A stretch of DNA of 8,994 bases from Clostridia bacterium (lineage in GTDB: Bacteria > Bacillota > Clostridia > Christensenellales > UBA1242), in NCBI GenBank assembly GCA_017539765.1, contig JAFYCH010000030.1, forward strand, positions 1 to 8,994. The letters are read 5' to 3'. Under the pieces are notes generated by a model. That model saw nothing but the letters and a program-made list of their open reading frames with translations, ran no database searches and was not told the origin of the DNA. A program made the position numbers and the translations under genes. Below are positions 1 through 5,046 of the stretch, in pieces. Positions within the stretch are counted from its first letter, which is position 1. The number at the start of each line of letters is the position of its first letter.

Positions 1-131
1 AATAGAACCCTTCTGGGTGACTTGTTGGTGAATAGGAACCACCACTCAGTTTTGCAAAAACTATCTCAAAAATATATCCAAATTTGCTACTTTGTTTTAT
101 ACCTACTACTTTTGTTATAGTTTTGCTATCG
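1..131 (-). promoter_or_regulatory. Gene-free transcribed leader, probably upstream of rplJ (start of the next operon)
   Basis: About 125 bases downstream of a good promoter hold no credible start codon with a ribosome binding site, so this looks like a long 5' leader. Read on the minus strand it can fold: a local hairpin at 62-48 (AGTTTT, loop TGC, AAAACT), an alternative long-range pairing of GCAAAACTAT (126-117) with ATAGTTTTTGC (64-54), a TGGTG/CACCA hairpin near 44-26, and a small ACCC-AGAA-GGGT hairpin at 18-7. In many Bacillota rplA is followed by the L10-binding leader and rplJ-rplL. Position and length agree, but I do not see the L10-leader core sequence I would expect in the visible part, so the identity is an inference. 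Confidence 0.45.
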
Positions 132-159
132 ATTATATATGAACGAAATATTTTGTAAA
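132..159 (-). promoter_or_regulatory. Sigma-A-type promoter for the operon downstream of rplA
   Basis: On the minus strand TTTACA (159-154) is followed after 16 bases by a perfect TATAAT (137-132). It lies just past the rplA terminator, so it starts a separate transcript that leaves the window. The predicted start point is near 125. Confidence 0.75.
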
Positions 160-197
160 ATAGACAAAAATCAATAATTAGCATAACAGGAATATAA

Positions 198-227
198 AAT
201 AAAAAAATCGAGACTGCTCTCGATTTT
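198..227 (-). terminator. Intrinsic terminator of the rpmG-rplA operon
   Basis: A perfect 10-bp inverted repeat (AAAATCGAGA, 204-213, with its complement at 218-227) closes a CTGC loop. Read on the minus strand it runs into TTTTTTT, then ATTTTAT. It begins 5 bases beyond the rplA stop codon. Because the stem starts with A and ends with T it could also work to some extent in the opposite direction. Confidence 0.93.
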
Positions 228-231
228 AATA

Positions 232-918
232 TTAGTTTTGCTTGTATGTGAATTTTACGCCTGGTCCCATTGATGTTGCAAGTGCCAAACTCTTAAGGTA
301 AATACCTTTTGCAGCAGCTGGTTTGCTTTTGATGATTGCATCCATAACTGCGTTAAGGTTTTCGATAAGTTTTTCTTTACCAAAACTTACTTTTCCAATT
401 GCAACGTGAACAATGTTTTGTTTGTCAAGACGATATTCAACTTTTCCAGCCTTTGCATCAGCAACTGCTTTTGCTACGTCTGCTGTAACTGTGCCACTTT
501 TAACGTTTGGCATAAGTCCTTTTGGACCAAGTACTCTTGCCACTCTGCCCACAAAACCCATCATATCTGGTGTTGTGATACATACGTCAAAATCTACCCA
601 ATTTCCTTGAATTTTGGCAATCATATCTTCTGCGCCAACATAATCTGCACCTGCTTTTTCTGCAGCAGCGGCAGCATCACCCTTGGCAATAACCAAAACT
701 CTTACTTGTTTTCCTGTTCCGTTTGGAAGCACAACTGTTCCTCTAACTTCTTGGTCGGCTCTTTTGCCATCTACACCAAGTTTTGCGTGAAGTTCAACTG
801 TTGCATCAAACTTTACATTGCTTGTTGCTATTGCAAGTTCTGTTGCTTTTTCTACGTCATACAACGTATGTTTATCAACAAGTTTTGCAACTTCTGTGTA
901 TCTTTTTCCTCTTTTCAT
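232..918 (-). CDS. rplA: 50S ribosomal protein L1
   Basis: This 228-residue protein forms the mobile L1 stalk of the large subunit by binding helices 76-78 of 23S rRNA, where it helps release deacylated tRNA; in many bacteria it also represses its own mRNA. The length is normal for the family. The L1 signature is visible around residues 121-139 ([18 protein letters not shown]). The RNA-contact elements typical of the family, Phe37 within KFDATVE and TSMGPG at 215-220, are intact. The start is supported by AGGAGG at 923-928, five bases before the ATG, and the N-terminus (MKRGKRY) matches other L1 proteins. It is the last gene before a strong terminator and lies 47 bases downstream of rplK, in a gap that may carry a small L1-like hairpin. 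Confidence 0.98.
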   Translation of the reverse strand: MKRGKRYTEVAKLVDKHTLYDVEKATELAIATSNVKFDATVELHAKLGVDGKRADQEVRGTVVLPNGTGKQVRVLVIAKGDAAAAAEKAGADYVGAEDMIAKIQGNWVDFDVCITTPDMMGFVGRVARVLGPKGLMPNVKSGTVTADVAKAVADAKAGKVEYRLDKQNIVHVAIGKVSFGKEKLIENLNAVMDAIIKSKPAAAKGIYLKSLALATSMGPGVKFTYKQN

Positions 919-928
919 AAATCCTCCT

Positions 929-956
929 GTGGTGATAACGAATTTTATTCTTCCAC
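929..956 (-). promoter_or_regulatory. Possible second L1-like RNA hairpin abutting the rplA ribosome binding site
   Basis: Minus strand: GTGG (956-953), AA, GAAT (950-947), loop AAA, ATTC (943-940), GTTATCA, CCAC (932-929). This gives two short helices separated by an asymmetric 2/7-base internal loop, the same arrangement as the stronger element upstream of rplK. It ends exactly where AGGAGG (928-923) begins, so a bound protein could block initiation. The stems are only 4 bp each, so chance remains a real possibility. Confidence 0.3.
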
Positions 957-965
957 TATTTTAAA

Positions 966-1391
966 TTAATCTTCTACTGTTACGCCCATACTTCTTGCAG
1001 AGCCTGCAATCATTTTCATTGCTGCTTCAACGCTTGCTGCGTTAAGGTCTTTCATTTTGAGTTCAGCAATTTCTCTGACTTGAGCTTTTGTAATCTTTGC
1101 AACTTTTGTTTTGTTTGGAACGCCGCTGCCCTTTTCAATTCCGCATGCTTTTTTGATGAGAACTGCTGCAGGTGGTGTTTTTGTTACAAAACTAAATGTT
1201 CTGTCTTCGTATGCTGTAACGATAACTGGAATAATTAAACCAACTTGATCTTTTGTAACATCATTGAATTGTTTCAAGAAATCCATTGTTGGAATTCCGT
1301 GTGGACCAAGTGCAGAACCTACGCTTTGTCCTGGGGTTGCCTTTCCGCCTGGAAGTTGCAATTTGATAACTGCTTTTACTTTCTTTGCCAT
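966..1391 (-). CDS. rplK: 50S ribosomal protein L11, with variant proline loop
   Basis: This 141-residue protein binds the GTPase-associated centre of 23S rRNA (around A1067) with L10, couples elongation factors to the ribosome and is needed for RelA-type stringent signalling. It aligns without gaps to E. coli L11. The C-terminal RNA-binding half is canonical: TKTPPA, GSGVPN and the signature [11 protein letters not shown] at the end. The N-terminal domain is unusual. The region that is PSPPVGPALG in E. coli reads [10 protein letters not shown] here, so Pro22, Pro23 and Pro26 become Gln, Ser and Ser. The next helix also differs, with [11 protein letters not shown] where most L11 read QHGVNIMEFCK. 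AGGAGG at 1397-1402 supports the start. The gene has a structured leader and is followed by rplA. Confidence 0.98.
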   Translation of the reverse strand: MAKKVKAVIKLQLPGGKATPGQSVGSALGPHGIPTMDFLKQFNDVTKDQVGLIIPVIVTAYEDRTFSFVTKTPPAAVLIKKACGIEKGSGVPNKTKVAKITKAQVREIAELKMKDLNAASVEAAMKMIAGSARSMGVTVED

Positions 1392-1419
1392 TTTTTCCTC
1401 CTACTCCATAATAGAGTGC

Positions 1420-1463
1420 TGTGGTTCTTATGAAGTGCATAACAAATTTACACTTCTCCCACA
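1420..1463 (-). promoter_or_regulatory. Putative ribosomal protein L1-binding leader (autogenous operator of rplK-rplA)
   Basis: Minus strand: TGTGG (1463-1459), GA, GAAGTG (1456-1451), a 13-base loop, CACTTC (1437-1432), ATAAGAA (1431-1425), CCACA (1424-1420). Two perfect helices of 5 and 6 bp flank an asymmetric 2/7-base internal loop. From established knowledge, L1 operators in bacteria and archaea mimic the L1-stalk helix of 23S rRNA, which in E. coli has GUGGGAG opposite a GAAAUA-CCAC strand. The GTGGGAG string is present here and the opposite strand, AAGAACCAC, is alike. L1 is encoded in the same operon and keeps its RNA-contact residues. The element ends 18 bases before the rplK Shine-Dalgarno site. 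Confidence 0.7.
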
Positions 1464-1502
1464 ATTTATATTAAATAGATGTTTATCTATATAATATCAA
1501 TA

Positions 1503-2039
1503 TTAGTTAATTTTTCTTATTTGGTTAAGTGAAACATCAATTGGTGTTGTTCTGCCAAACATTTCTACACTTACTTTTGCTTTGCCAAGTTCAAGGTCAA
1601 GTTCAATAACTGTTCCGCTGACTTTGTCAAATGGTCCGCCTATAATTTCTACGGTGTCATTAAGTGCAAGTGATGTGTCAACTTTTTGTTCTTCAAGTCT
1701 CATTTGCATAATTTCGTTTTCTGTAAGTTCAAGTGGTCTTCCCTTTGGACCAACAAAACCTGTTATGCCACGAGTTCTTGTTATGGTGTGCCAAATGTCA
1801 TCGCCATAAATCATTTTTACAAGCAAATATGTTGGAAGCACTTTTTGTCTTACAACAACTTGTTTGCCGCTATCTTTTTGTTCGATAACTTCTTCTTCTG
1901 GGCTTATGATATCAAAAACTCTGTCCTTAAGGTTATTTTTTTCTACAACCATTTCAAGATTTTGTTTTGCGACGTTTTCATAGCCAGATATGGTATGAAG
2001 CACATACCACTTTGGTTTTTCATCTATCTCTTTACCCAT
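1503..2039 (-). CDS. nusG: Transcription termination/antitermination factor NusG
   Basis: NusG binds the RNA polymerase clamp and modulates elongation, pausing, Rho action and coupling to the ribosome. The 178-residue product has an NGN domain at about residues 9-105 (PKWYVLHTISGYE at the front, then VLPTYLLVKM and GITGFVGPKGRPL) and a KOW domain at about 124-178 (NDTVEIIGGPFDKVSGTV near its start). The reading frame stays open to an ATG at 2090, but that would overlap the secE 3' end and add 17 hydrophobic residues not seen in NusG. The ATG at 2039 has GGAG at 2046-2049 with a 6-base gap, and its protein begins MGKEIDEKPKWYV as expected. secE ends 17 bases upstream; the rplK leader follows. 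Confidence 0.97.
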   Translation of the reverse strand: MGKEIDEKPKWYVLHTISGYENVAKQNLEMVVEKNNLKDRVFDIISPEEEVIEQKDSGKQVVVRQKVLPTYLLVKMIYGDDIWHTITRTRGITGFVGPKGRPLELTENEIMQMRLEEQKVDTSLALNDTVEIIGGPFDKVSGTVIELDLELGKAKVSVEMFGRTTPIDVSLNQIRKIN

Positions 2040-2044
2040 ATAAA

Positions 2045-2049
2045 TCTCC
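2045..2049 (-). promoter_or_regulatory. Ribosome binding site that fixes the nusG start
   Basis: GGAGA on the minus strand, with GGAG six bases before the ATG at 2039, in the short gap between the secE stop (2057) and nusG. It argues against the in-frame ATG at 2090, which lies inside the secE coding sequence. Confidence 0.8.
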
Positions 2050-2056
2050 AATTTTA

Positions 2057-2434
2057 TTATAATGTGCCAGTAAGCAATTTGTATATCCAACTTAAGCCGT
2101 AGTCAATGCCAAAAAGCACAACTGTTGACAATACAACGATAAAGATAACAAGAAGTGTGTTTTTAACCACTTTGCCAAATGTTGGCCAAGTAACTTTTTT
2201 GAGTTCTGCAACAGTTTCCTTTACTTTGTTTGGTTTGTTGACAGGCTCATTTTTTGCCTTCTTTTTGTTGTCTTTTTGCTTTTTGTCTGCCTTTGCTGGC
2301 TTTTCTGCTTTTACAGGTTCTTGAGCCACTTCTGCAGGCTCTTGAACGACTTCTTCTTTTACTTCAGTATTTTGGGTTTGGTTGTTTTGTTGGTTGTTTT
2401 TTGTATTTTTATTTTTCTTTTTTGACTTTCCCAT
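2057..2434 (-). CDS. secE: Preprotein translocase subunit SecE, with long charged N-terminal extension
   Basis: SecE is the small membrane subunit that clamps SecY in the protein-export channel. The diagnostic part is the last 55 or so residues: VKETVAELKKVTWPTFGKVV, an amphipathic helix with the conserved VTWP, followed by one transmembrane helix (about residues 86-110) and a short tail. The protein has 125 residues, whereas single-helix SecE of Gram-positive bacteria usually has about 60-75. The extra N-terminal 65-70 residues are almost wholly Lys, Glu, Gln, Asn, Pro and Ala and are probably disordered. The start at 2434 has AGGGGGAAG just upstream. The gene lies 18 bases after rpmG and 17 before nusG, the usual order in Bacillota. 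Confidence 0.96.
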   Translation of the reverse strand: MGKSKKKNKNTKNNQQNNQTQNTEVKEEVVQEPAEVAQEPVKAEKPAKADKKQKDNKKKAKNEPVNKPNKVKETVAELKKVTWPTFGKVVKNTLLVIFIVVLSTVVLFGIDYGLSWIYKLLTGTL

Positions 2435-2452
2435 ACTTCCCCCTAAAAATAA

Positions 2453-2602
2453 TTACTTTGCTTCTTTGTGAAGATTTGTTTTTCTGCCGAATGGGCAGAA
2501 TTTCTTTCTTTCAATTCTGTCTGGTGTGTTTTTCTTGTTTTTCATTGTGTCGTAATTTCTTTGTTTGCATTCTGTGCATTCAAGTGTAATTTTATCTCTC
2601 AT
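2453..2602 (-). CDS. rpmG: 50S ribosomal protein L33, three-cysteine variant
   Basis: This short gene encodes 49 residues, starting [17 protein letters not shown] and ending HKEAK. L33 is a small large-subunit protein near the E site that often carries a zinc ribbon of two CxxC pairs. The first pair is present (Cys9, Cys12). The second reads CPFG: Cys36 is kept, but position 39 is Gly (GGC) where a second cysteine (TGC) is expected, a one-base difference. All other landmarks ([18 protein letters not shown]) are typical, so the call is secure. AGGGAG lies about seven bases before the ATG. It is the first gene of the operon, 59 bases after the -10 box. The common Bacillota neighbours tuf and tRNA-Trp are not upstream. 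Confidence 0.95.
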   Translation of the reverse strand: MRDKITLECTECKQRNYDTMKNKKNTPDRIERKKFCPFGRKTNLHKEAK

Positions 2603-2627
2603 GGTTATCTCCCTATTTTAATAATCT

Positions 2628-2654
2628 AAAAAATAGCACCCTTTTTCAAGATGC
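2628..2654 (-). promoter_or_regulatory. 5'-terminal stem-loop of the rpmG operon transcript
   Basis: Minus strand: GCATCTT (2654-2648), loop GAAA, AAGGGTGC (2643-2636, one bulged G), then TA and TTTTTT. The stem begins at about the predicted transcription start, so it would cap the 5' end of the mRNA. It has the look of a terminator but may be too close to the start to act as one. A stabilising 5' hairpin is the simpler reading. Confidence 0.4.
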
Positions 2655-2660
2655 AAGGTT

Positions 2661-2689
2661 ATTGTATCACATATAATATGTGTTGTCAA
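2661..2689 (-). promoter_or_regulatory. Main promoter of the rpmG-secE-nusG-rplK-rplA operon
   Basis: TTGACA (2689-2684), a 17-base spacer and TACAAT (2666-2661) on the minus strand; one base from full sigma-A consensus. The spacer contains a perfect 15-base palindrome, CACATA-TTA-TATGTG (2668-2682), a possible operator. The promoter stands just after the terminator of the preceding gene. Confidence 0.88.
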
Positions 2690-2699
2690 CAGAAAACAT

Positions 2700-2731
2700 A
2701 AAAAAATATATCAAATAAATGATATATCTTT
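2700..2731 (-). terminator. Intrinsic terminator of the 133-residue gene
   Basis: Arms ATATATCA (2706-2713) and TGATATAT (2720-2727) pair perfectly around a 6-base loop. The stem can extend by four more pairs using a G-U wobble, and the minus-strand transcript then reads TTTTTTT. The stem is AT-only apart from one G-C pair, so it may be leaky. Confidence 0.7.
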
Positions 2732-2737
2732 GTTATA

Positions 2738-3139
2738 CTATAACCCATTTTCTACTCTGTATATTTCATTAAGTTCTTCTTTTGATTCTTTGCAGACTTT
2801 GCCATATAAATTGGCATTTTTTGCATCAATATTTTGTAATATTTCGCAAAGACGTGTCAAATTTTCATCAACAACTTCGGTGTTCTCCGGCGTGAACTTG
2901 ATTTTGAATAAATACTGTGTTTTTTTAACACTAACCAAATCTATTTTCCAAGTCGCCAATTCGTCATTGTGTGTATCAAACAAACAGCCAGAAAACATTA
3001 AACAATTTTTAAAATTTTCTATTGTGCCATACTTTATTCTGTTGTCGTCAAAATATACCAAATATTTGCGAAAAGCATTTTCGAATCTTTCTGAACAATA
3101 ATCTTTTGCATAAGTGTATGCAGACTTGCAATCTAACAT
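2738..3139 (-). CDS. Hypothetical protein, 133 residues
   Basis: I do not recognise this protein. It is soluble by composition, with no signal peptide or membrane helix. The first half has a mixed aromatic and charged stretch (residues 17-40) and the second half is mainly helical and acidic, with many Glu, Asp and Lys. Six cysteines (4, 15, 46, 52, 98, 116) are spread out and form no metal-binding pattern. The gene is well supported: AGGAG at 3146-3150 is six bases before the ATG, a full-consensus promoter stands directly upstream, and a terminator follows the TAG stop. It is thus a single-gene transcript between another unknown gene and the rpmG operon. No function can be assigned. Confidence 0.85.
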   Translation of the reverse strand: MLDCKSAYTYAKDYCSERFENAFRKYLVYFDDNRIKYGTIENFKNCLMFSGCLFDTHNDELATWKIDLVSVKKTQYLFKIKFTPENTEVVDENLTRLCEILQNIDAKNANLYGKVCKESKEELNEIYRVENGL

Positions 3140-3159
3140 AAATATCTCCTAACATAATT

Positions 3160-3188
3160 ATTATATAATTATTTGTCTGCTGTGTCAA
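3160..3188 (-). promoter_or_regulatory. Full-consensus sigma-A promoter of the 133-residue gene
   Basis: TTGACA (3188-3183), exactly 17 bases, TATAAT (3165-3160) on the minus strand. The predicted start is about 14 bases before the ATG, giving a very short leader that is almost all ribosome binding site. Confidence 0.92.
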
Positions 3189-3272
3189 TGCAATTTGCCT
3201 TTTGAAAAAGTTATTCACAGCAAAGATAAGTGTAAGAAAATGCTTATCAAATCGCATTATTCTTGTGTGCAT

Positions 3273-3297
3273 AAAAAAACCTTGCAAATTGCAAGGT
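3273..3297 (-). terminator. Intrinsic terminator of the 124-residue gene
   Basis: ACCTTGC / GCAAGGT (3279-3285 and 3291-3297) form a perfect stem around a 5-base loop, followed on the minus strand by a run of seven T (3279-3273). It lies a few bases after the stop at 3303. The 84 bases from here to the next -35 box hold no gene that I can see. Confidence 0.93.
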
Positions 3298-3302
3298 GAT
3301 TT

Positions 3303-3677
3303 TTATAATGTATTTTCTTCTGCTTTTGTTTTTTGATTTGAAAGACTTTTTTTAGCGTTTAGCAAATATTTTGCGCCATTAACGACTCTGCCATCTCTAA
3401 GCTGAATATCTTCTTTGCCATAAGTTTTAACCAAGTGGTTAAAGCATTTATCAACAATATTTCTGAATGCTGGATCTTCGTCATTATAATACTCCTTAAG
3501 ATTTTTAAGAAGTTGCGGATTGCTCATCTTACCACTTATTGCCATATTAATCAATGCTTGTGCTTGTTCAAAACAATCAACATTATATTTTTCTTTAAAT
3601 GCTTCAAATTCTTTTCTCATTTCTTCAGTTTTTAAATATTTGTGTGCATTGCTATAAATTGTACTAATTGCTACCAT
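3303..3677 (-). CDS. Hypothetical protein, 124 residues
   Basis: I do not recognise this protein. It reads as a small soluble helical protein: an amphipathic stretch rich in Lys and Glu at about residues 15-45, a middle section with KMSNPQLLKNLKEYYNDEDP, and a basic then mixed-charge C-terminus (KKSLSNQKTKAEENTL). It has no membrane helix, signal peptide or clear catalytic motif. Gene status is firm: AGGAGAG (3682-3688) sits before the ATG, a consensus promoter precedes it, and a strong terminator follows the stop, so it is transcribed alone. It lies between the 420-residue unknown and the 133-residue unknown, with no sequence link to either that I could see. Confidence 0.85.
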   Translation of the reverse strand: MVAISTIYSNAHKYLKTEEMRKEFEAFKEKYNVDCFEQAQALINMAISGKMSNPQLLKNLKEYYNDEDPAFRNIVDKCFNHLVKTYGKEDIQLRDGRVVNGAKYLLNAKKSLSNQKTKAEENTL

Positions 3678-3700
3678 ATTACTCTCCTATTTACGACTAT

Positions 3701-3729
3701 ATTATAAAACAAAAATTTTGCATTGTCAA
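3701..3729 (-). promoter_or_regulatory. Full-consensus sigma-A promoter of the 124-residue gene
   Basis: TTGACA (3729-3724), 17 bases, TATAAT (3706-3701) on the minus strand. The -35 region also forms one arm (TTGTCA, 3723-3728) of an inverted repeat with TGACAA at 3751-3756. Confidence 0.9.
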
Positions 3730-3764
3730 TACCCAATTTAAATTTTTATATGACAATTTTGTTA

Positions 3765-5027
3765 TCAGCCTATACCTAATTCTTGGATAGGTCCACCTTT
3801 GTTATATTCATCTTTTTTGTTTTCTTCCTTTGCTTCTTTTTGATCTTTACCCATATTTCCAAATGAAGATACCTTTTTATGTTCATTTTCCAATCTTCTA
3901 TTATTGCCGCTTGCACCGTTGCTGCCAGCACCAGTTACACCAATACGAGTATCAACATTTACGCCAACTTCACCTTGCGTCAATGTTGTTGTATAAGCAT
4001 TTGTTTGCTTGTCCGCAGGTGTTCTTACAGGTTCTGCTTCTGGTATTTCGTGTTGCTCTGGTATAGTTTTTTGTGGCTCTAAATCTTTTTTAAGTTCGTC
4101 TTCCAACTGTCTTTGTCTTTGTGCTTGCAAGTTTTCTTGTGCCATTAAATCATCTGTCATCAACTTGCCAGCTGCTGCCATAAGTTTGTTTGAGTCTGCT
4201 GCAAAATCAGCATTAAATTTTCTCCAACCAACCATAAGGGCTGCATCTTTCATGGCTTCGGCACTATAAAGTTCCATAAGACCATCTAACATTTGATTGA
4301 GATATCTGAAGTACCCCGGCATGCCTTCCTTAAGAAACCAACCATTAATTTTGTATGTTTCGCTGTTGAATTGTGAAAGAATCTTTTTGCCCACTTCACT
4401 TTTTTGCAAAATTTTCAATCTCTTTTGAAATAAAACTTTATTTAAATCATCAAGTTTGCCCAAAACACCATTTTTGAGAAGCAATTCGTATTTTCTTCTT
4501 GCAATAATCAAATCTACATCTTCTTCTTTTCTGTCAGTACGAAGCAATCCGTCTTCCTTTCTTGAAACTACATTAAAATACTTGAGCATATCAACAATAT
4601 AGTGATTAGATTCCATTGCTGTATAAACTGCTATTGACGCTGTGTTTGTGTTTTGATAGTAGCCGTTTGCTCTGTCTATTGTCTCAAGAAGTTGTAAAGT
4701 TGCTGTGATGGTTCTGGTTTGAGTATTGTTTCTCATTTTGATAGCAAAATCTATTTTGCCATAACCACCAATATCTTTCACACTTTGACAAAATGTTGTT
4801 GAACCAAAAGAATATTGATATACCTTTTTAACCTTTATAAGTTCGTCAATGATACCTTTTTCAATAACATAGGCACCTTTTTTGTTGAAATCTCCAAGCA
4901 TAAGGTTGTTCATAACATCTATTGCTTGTGTTTGTTTGAAATAATCAATTTCACTTCTGTTATAAAGATATCCGCCCTGAACATCGGCTCTTGCATATCT
5001 CTCATTTTCATTGTTTTCAACACCCAT
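3765..5027 (-). CDS. Hypothetical protein, 420 residues, with disordered C-terminal tail
   Basis: I do not recognise this protein. Residues 1-300 look like a folded, largely helical soluble domain, with a Lys-rich patch near 60-70, a charged stretch near 155-180 (RKEEDVDLIIARRKYELLL) and an Ala/Met/Leu-rich helical end (252-300). From about 301 it turns into a Gln/Arg/Glu coiled-coil-like segment. The last 100 or so residues are low in hydrophobics and rich in Pro, Thr, Gly, Asn, Lys and Glu, so probably disordered. There is no signal peptide or membrane segment. The start at 5027 has AGGTGG at 5034-5039, a slightly imperfect site, and an extended -10 promoter upstream. The stop is TGA. I see no convincing terminator after it. 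Confidence 0.85.
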   Translation of the reverse strand: MGVENNENERYARADVQGGYLYNRSEIDYFKQTQAIDVMNNLMLGDFNKKGAYVIEKGIIDELIKVKKVYQYSFGSTTFCQSVKDIGGYGKIDFAIKMRNNTQTRTITATLQLLETIDRANGYYQNTNTASIAVYTAMESNHYIVDMLKYFNVVSRKEDGLLRTDRKEEDVDLIIARRKYELLLKNGVLGKLDDLNKVLFQKRLKILQKSEVGKKILSQFNSETYKINGWFLKEGMPGYFRYLNQMLDGLMELYSAEAMKDAALMVGWRKFNADFAADSNKLMAAAGKLMTDDLMAQENLQAQRQRQLEDELKKDLEPQKTIPEQHEIPEAEPVRTPADKQTNAYTTTLTQGEVGVNVDTRIGVTGAGSNGASGNNRRLENEHKKVSSFGNMGKDQKEAKEENKKDEYNKGGPIQELGIG

Positions 5028-5046
5028 AAATTCCCACCTTATTTGT

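Noticed and set aside
1..60. T-box or tRNA at the window edge
   Set aside because: The GGTGG-N-ACCGCG T-box core is absent and no tRNA cloverleaf or GTTCRA arm can be formed.
406..969. Long plus-strand reading frames opposite rplA and elsewhere (for example opposite nusG, secE and typA)
   Set aside because: They are antisense shadows of conserved genes, rich in Cys, Phe and Ser, with no ribosome binding sites or family likeness.
1475..1490. ATAGAT-AAAC-ATCTAT hairpin after nusG as a terminator
   Set aside because: The stem is short and AT-rich and the tail (TTAATATAA) lacks a T run; rplK-rplA also lack a convincing promoter of their own, so read-through is more likely.
2040..2090. Longer nusG reading frame starting at ATG 2090
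   Set aside because: It would overlap secE, adds 17 hydrophobic residues foreign to NusG, and lacks a ribosome binding site as good as the one before 2039.
3211..3219. TTATTCACA on the plus strand, matching the relaxed DnaA-box consensus
   Set aside because: It is a single site with no cluster or AT-rich unwinding element; one match is expected by chance in AT-rich DNA, and dnaB nearby is not evidence of an origin.
3048..3287. 79-codon minus-strand frame overlapping the start of the 133-residue gene
   Set aside because: It spans the terminator tail and the consensus promoter, has no ribosome binding site, and conflicts with a well-supported gene.
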